Shown in pieces: positions 60,655-64,000 of a stretch of 64,000 nucleotides of DNA (positions are counted from its first letter, which is position 1; each line of letters opens with the position of its first letter). The stretch spans positions 346,763-410,762 of the forward strand of contig JBLNAG010000002.1 of the NCBI GenBank assembly GCA_050259235.1. Direction: 5' to 3'. The stretch comes from UBA5364 sp050259235. GTDB lineage: Bacteria > Bacillota_I > Bacilli_A > RF39 > UBA660. The notes under the pieces were generated by a model, which worked only from the letters and a program-made list of their open reading frames with translations, searched no databases and had not been told where the DNA came from. A program made the translations under genes and the position numbers.

Positions 60655-61182
60655 GTGGATCTAAGGGAATTAAAGGAATTTTTCAGCGATACTATAAAAT
60701 ATATTTTAATAGCAGTAGGAATTATCGTAATTGTTATATATGTTGTCAGTTTGCAGCAAGTAGTAGGTCCATCTATGAAACCAACATTAAATAATGGAGA
60801 TATATTATTATTAAATAAGTTTATATTTCATTTTAAGGAACCAAAAAGAAATGATATTATAACTTTCGCATATGAAGATACTAAATATTTAATTAAACGT
60901 GTAATTGGTCTTCCAGGAGAAAATGTCGAATATAATAATAATGTGCTATATATTAATGGAGAACCTTATCTTGAAAAGATTATTGATGGAATGATTACTA
61001 AGGATTTCACACTAAAAGATTTAGGATATAATACTATTCCTAAGGATATGTATTTAGTTTTAGGAGACAATCGAGGTGATTCTTTAGATAGTAGAAATTT
61101 CGGATTAATATCTAAAAAAGATATTATGGGTAAACCATTTTTAAGGATTTGGCCACTTAATAAACTAAAAGTAATTAAGTAG
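60655..61182 (+). CDS. lepB: Signal peptidase I
   Basis: 175 residues from GTG 60655, with GGAGATGA upstream. An N-terminal membrane helix (about 17-33) precedes the catalytic Ser in GPSMKPTLNNGD (about 38-49). The general-base Lys is in YLIKRVIGLPGE (about 80-91), and the box E is GDNRGDSLDSRNFG (about 142-155). It removes signal peptides outside the membrane and would process secreted proteins such as the one starting at 61399. Confidence 0.95.
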   Translation: MDLRELKEFFSDTIKYILIAVGIIVIVIYVVSLQQVVGPSMKPTLNNGDILLLNKFIFHFKEPKRNDIITFAYEDTKYLIKRVIGLPGENVEYNNNVLYINGEPYLEKIIDGMITKDFTLKDLGYNTIPKDMYLVLGDNRGDSLDSRNFGLISKKDIMGKPFLRIWPLNKLKVIK

Positions 61183-61190
61183 TTTCAGCA

Positions 61191-61208
61191 TTGTCGAATT
61201 TTGTCGGA
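61191..61208. promoter_or_regulatory. Tandem Spo0A-type boxes upstream of the repeat surface protein
   Basis: TTGTCGAATTTTGTCGGA: two TTGTCG boxes 10 bases apart. It differs from the comK-upstream pair (31623-31640) at only two of 18 positions. It lies about 30 bases ahead of the promoter. Confidence 0.65.
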
Positions 61209-61237
61209 TGAAGTCACTCGAAAAGATATAGAAATCA

Positions 61238-61266
61238 TTGAAGTATAACTGTTTTTGTGTTATTAT
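61238..61266 (+). promoter_or_regulatory. Promoter of the repeat surface protein
   Basis: TTGAAG, 17 bases, TATTAT, about 130 bases before the start codon. Confidence 0.65.
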
Positions 61267-61398
61267 ACCTAGTGAATAAGCGTTTTTGTAAATAATTTGT
61301 CAACAAAAAACGAAAAACTACTTAAGTATTAAAGCAAAACAGTTATAATTTTTTTATTGTAACTTTTGTATATAAATTTTAGAGAGGAAAAGAAAAAA

Positions 61399-64000
61399 AT
61401 GCTAAACAGAAAAAGAATTTTTGCTATTGTGTTGTTTGTACTTATAGGTTTATTTGTATATACGTTCGCAAACCCAGCAGAAGACTTAGAACCACTCGAT
61501 AATGATACTAACGTAGAAGATGTTGATAAAAATACAAATGAGCAAACAGAAGAAGATGTAATTCAGTTACCTGATCCAAACATTAATATTCTTCCACAAG
61601 TAGTTGCAATTAACTACGGCGTTCTTAGAACAGCAGTGGATAATGGAAATGTAGTAGTGAATCTTGAAACTGAAGATGAAGATCTAAATAATTTATTAGA
61701 GCAATTAGAAACTGCTACTAATAGTGGTCAACAATTAATTACTAATCAAATTAATGATCAAAATTTAGTTAATAATGGAGCTACTACTATTAATCAATTA
61801 TTAGCACAAATTAACGCTTTACTAACTGGAAATTTAAATGAAGCTATTAAAGCTGGTAATGATCTTTTAGATGAATATCCAGAAGAATTAAATTTAAATC
61901 CTAATTTAATAGGATTACTAGAAGATTTAAGTGATGCAATTGAAGAAGCAGGAGAATTGCAAACTCCAACTGCTCAACAAATGTTAGATGCAGCAAATGA
62001 AATTCTAGATATGATTGTTGAAATAGAAGATTTTCAAGCAGACTTAGATATTATTAATGCTATGAAATTAAAATTAGTATCTAGTAATACTGTTTGGACA
62101 AATCAAGATATAACATTAACTGCTGAAATTGATATTGAAAATGAAGATTTAATTGGAGATGTAACAATAGTAAGTGGGGAAACATGTGATTTTGAAGAAA
62201 ATGCAACATTCTCAAGATCGTTTGAAAATCTCGTTATGGAAGCAATTAATAATAGAGAAAGAATTGTCTCTGAAAATGATAATTATACTGCATGTGTTAC
62301 ATTCAAAAATGGGGAAGAAAGAAGTAGTGAACCTTATCGAGTAGAAAATATTGATAAGAAAGCACCAATTATATCATTAACAGGTGGAAATATAAATGTA
62401 GAAATAAATACAGATTTTATTGAACCAGGAGTTACAATAACAGATAATTCAGGTGAAATAATAACTCCTACATTTAAAATATACTATTCAATTACTGGAG
62501 CTGATGGTACATGGACGGATGCTCCAAATAATGTAATAGATACAACAAAATTAGGAAGTTATAATATTTGGTATAAGGCAAAAGATTTAGCTGGTAATTT
62601 TGCTACTCCATTAAGAAGAACAGTAACAGTAAGTGATACAATTAAGCCAATTGTTAATCTTATTGGAGGTGATATGGTAGTAGAAGTAAATACACCATTC
62701 ACAAATCCAGGAGTTACAATAACAGATAACTCCAATGAAGAATTGTCACCAATTTTAACTGTATACTACTCAAGAACAGGTGCAGATAGCACTTGGACAG
62801 CAGCGCCAAACAATATGGTAGATACATCAAAATTAGGAAAATATGCTATATGGACTGGAGCGAAAGATTCATCTGGAAATATAGCAGAATCAAAAAGAAG
62901 ATATGTGACAGTAAGTGATACAATTAAACCAATTGTTAATCTTATTGGAGGTGATATGGTAGTAGAAGTAAATACACCATTCACAAATCCAGGAGTTACA
63001 ATAACAGATAATTCCAGTGAAGAATTGTCACCAATTTTAACTGTATACTACTCAAGAACAGGCGCAGATAGTACTTGGGCAGCAGCCCCCAAAAATATGG
63101 TAGATACATCAAAATTAGGAAAATATGCTATATGGACTGGAGCGAAAGATTCATCTGGAAATATAGCAGAATCAAAAAGAAGATATGTAACAGTAAGTGA
63201 TACAATTAAACCAATTGTCCAACTTATTGAAGGGGATATGGTAGTAGAAATAAATACACCATTTACAAACCCAGGAGTTACAATAACAGATAACTCAAAT
63301 GAAGAATTGTCACCAATTTTAACTGTATACTACTCAAGAACAGGTGCAGATAGTACTTGGACGGGAGCGCCAAACAATATGGTGGATACAACAAAATTGG
63401 GAAAATATGCTATATGGACTGGAGCAAAAGATTCGTCTGGTAATATGGCAGAAGAACAAAGAAGATATGTAACAGTAAGTGATACAGTTAAACCAATTGT
63501 TAATCTTATTGGTGGTGATATAGTAGTAGAAGTAAATACACCATTCACAAATCCAGGAGTTATAATAACCGATAATTCCAATGAAGAATTATTGCCAATT
63601 ATAACTATAAATTACTCAAGAACAGGTGCAGATGGCACTTGGGTAGCAGCACCAAATAATATGGTAGATACGTCAAAATTAGGAAAATATGCTATATGGA
63701 CTGGAACAAAGGATTCATCTGGAAATATAGCAGAAACAAAAAGAAGATATGTGACAGTAAATGATACAACAGCTCCAAAAATCACAGGGTTTAGTGTTAA
63801 TTGGAATTATGAAACAGTAGAAGCTGATAAAACTAAGACATATCAAGATACTGCAGAAGTATACACAAGTGATAATTCGAATGGTATTGTTACAGTAGAA
63901 CGTTTAGGTTGTAATGTAGAAATGGGTATACCAGGAGATTACAAGTGTCAATATAAAACAACTGATGAATCAGGTAATGTAGCTTATAATGATAGATTTA
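61399..64000 (+). CDS. Large secreted surface protein with tandem DUF5011/Ig-like repeats (cut by window end)
   Basis: The frame is open from ATG 61399 to the window end: 867 codons with no stop. The start MLNRKRIFAIVLFVLIGLF is a signal or membrane segment (about 1-24). An acidic linker rich in Asp/Asn/Thr follows. Then comes a helical Asn/Gln/Leu-rich region (about 80-240), a beta region with a Cys pair (about 240-320), and five repeats of exactly 94 residues (about 321-790). Each repeat reads PGVTITDNS, a YYSxTGADxTW core, AKDxxGN and a VTV end. This resembles DUF5011 and related bacterial Ig-like modules. The protein is probably an adhesin or wall-associated stalk. Preceded by lepB and Spo0A-type boxes. 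The C-terminal anchor is outside the window. Confidence 0.8.
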   Translation, partial: MLNRKRIFAIVLFVLIGLFVYTFANPAEDLEPLDNDTNVEDVDKNTNEQTEEDVIQLPDPNINILPQVVAINYGVLRTAVDNGNVVVNLETEDEDLNNLLEQLETATNSGQQLITNQINDQNLVNNGATTINQLLAQINALLTGNLNEAIKAGNDLLDEYPEELNLNPNLIGLLEDLSDAIEEAGELQTPTAQQMLDAANEILDMIVEIEDFQADLDIINAMKLKLVSSNTVWTNQDITLTAEIDIENEDLIGDVTIVSGETCDFEENATFSRSFENLVMEAINNRERIVSENDNYTACVTFKNGEERSSEPYRVENIDKKAPIISLTGGNINVEINTDFIEPGVTITDNSGEIITPTFKIYYSITGADGTWTDAPNNVIDTTKLGSYNIWYKAKDLAGNFATPLRRTVTVSDTIKPIVNLIGGDMVVEVNTPFTNPGVTITDNSNEELSPILTVYYSRTGADSTWTAAPNNMVDTSKLGKYAIWTGAKDSSGNIAESKRRYVTVSDTIKPIVNLIGGDMVVEVNTPFTNPGVTITDNSSEELSPILTVYYSRTGADSTWAAAPKNMVDTSKLGKYAIWTGAKDSSGNIAESKRRYVTVSDTIKPIVQLIEGDMVVEINTPFTNPGVTITDNSNEELSPILTVYYSRTGADSTWTGAPNNMVDTTKLGKYAIWTGAKDSSGNMAEEQRRYVTVSDTVKPIVNLIGGDIVVEVNTPFTNPGVIITDNSNEELLPIITINYSRTGADGTWVAAPNNMVDTSKLGKYAIWTGTKDSSGNIAETKRRYVTVNDTTAPKITGFSVNWNYETVEADKTKTYQDTAEVYTSDNSNGIVTVERLGCNVEMGIPGDYKCQYKTTDESGNVAYNDRF
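62359..63768 (+). repeat. Five tandem 282-bp coding repeats
   Basis: Units begin at 62359, 62641, 62923, 63205 and 63487, each exactly 282 bases (94 codons). Unit 1 is diverged. Units 2, 3 and 4 are nearly identical, and unit 5 is close. The equal length and in-frame register favour gain or loss of units by recombination. Confidence 0.92.

Larger units (their letters stand above)
61183..61398. other. Leader and promoter region of the repeat surface protein
   Basis: No gene is seen here. It holds the Spo0A-type boxes (61191-61208) and a promoter (61238-61266). Two nested long-range inverted repeats are present: ATAACTG(T)nG near 61246 with CAAAACAGTTAT near 61334, and CGTTTTTGT near 61283 with ACAAAAAACG near 61309. 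There is also a TTTGTCAA near 61299 resembling a further Spo0A box. The layout suggests a regulated leader. Confidence 0.5.

Noticed and set aside
62766..63581. Two similar antisense frames opposite the surface repeats
   Set aside because: They recur once per 282-bp unit and arise from the repeat itself; no start signals.
1..64000. tRNA, rRNA, prophage, insertion sequence or CRISPR elements
   Set aside because: All larger gaps were read; none shows cloverleaf ends, transposase motifs, terminal repeats or spacer arrays.

Overview
This is a chromosomal segment centred on the replication origin of a very AT-rich, low-GC Gram-positive bacterium (Bacillota, class Bacilli). The gene order follows the Bacillus subtilis origin region: dut-metG-tatD-3D protein-rsmA on the left, then pth-mfd-spoVT, holB-ricT-trmN6-rsmI, dnaX-ybaB-recR-bofA, gyrA-gyrB-recF-dnaN-dnaA, then rpmH-rnpA-yidC-jag-mnmE-mnmG-rsmG-noc, trxB-yvcK-whiA and rplI-dnaC-walJ-rlmH. 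TGA is used as a stop (for example lgt and walJ), so this is not a code-4 Mollicute. An uncultured Erysipelotrichales/RF39-like lineage is my inference; the genus cannot be read from the window.

Layout. oriC lies around 32.8-34.5 kb, with DnaA boxes on both sides of dnaA and an AT-rich, DnaA-trio-like stretch between dnaA and dnaN. Every gene I call to the left is on the minus strand and every gene to the right is on the plus strand, so transcription is fully co-directional with replication. Left arm, reading leftward from the origin: dnaN, comK, recF, gyrB, gyrA, a three-site parS cluster, a short SRP RNA, tadA, dnaX, ybaB, recR, bofA, holB, ricT, trmN6, rsmI, pth, mfd, spoVT, a Met T-box leader with dut and metG, a tiny membrane protein, tatD, a G5/3D-domain protein, a lipoprotein, rsmA, ung, tilS, ftsH, a second lipoprotein and two tandem prepilin-type surface proteins. 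Right arm: ribosomal, RNA-modification and membrane-insertion genes, noc, uvrB, lgt, trxB, yvcK, whiA, rplI, dnaC, an M23 peptidase, walJ, rlmH, spoIIR, a MntP/YtaF-like protein, fba, murA, an SGNH hydrolase, a Bax1-I protein, rpmE, asnB, lepB and a repeat-bearing surface protein cut by the window end.

Themes. (1) Sporulation: spoVT, bofA, spoIIR and a YtaF-like gene, plus two near-identical tandem pairs of Spo0A-type boxes, point to a spore-former. (2) Competence and surface: a ComK homologue sits between dnaN and recF in its own transcription unit preceded by one of those box pairs. The other pair precedes the repeat-bearing surface protein. The opposite window edge carries prepilin-type proteins with large ectodomains. 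(3) Chromosome organisation: parS sites, Noc-type sites and a Noc protein with a roughly 250-residue acidic insertion. (4) Compact gene ends: many intrinsic terminators have the stop codon of the upstream gene inside or at the edge of the hairpin. No rRNA, tRNA, insertion sequence, prophage or CRISPR array was seen.
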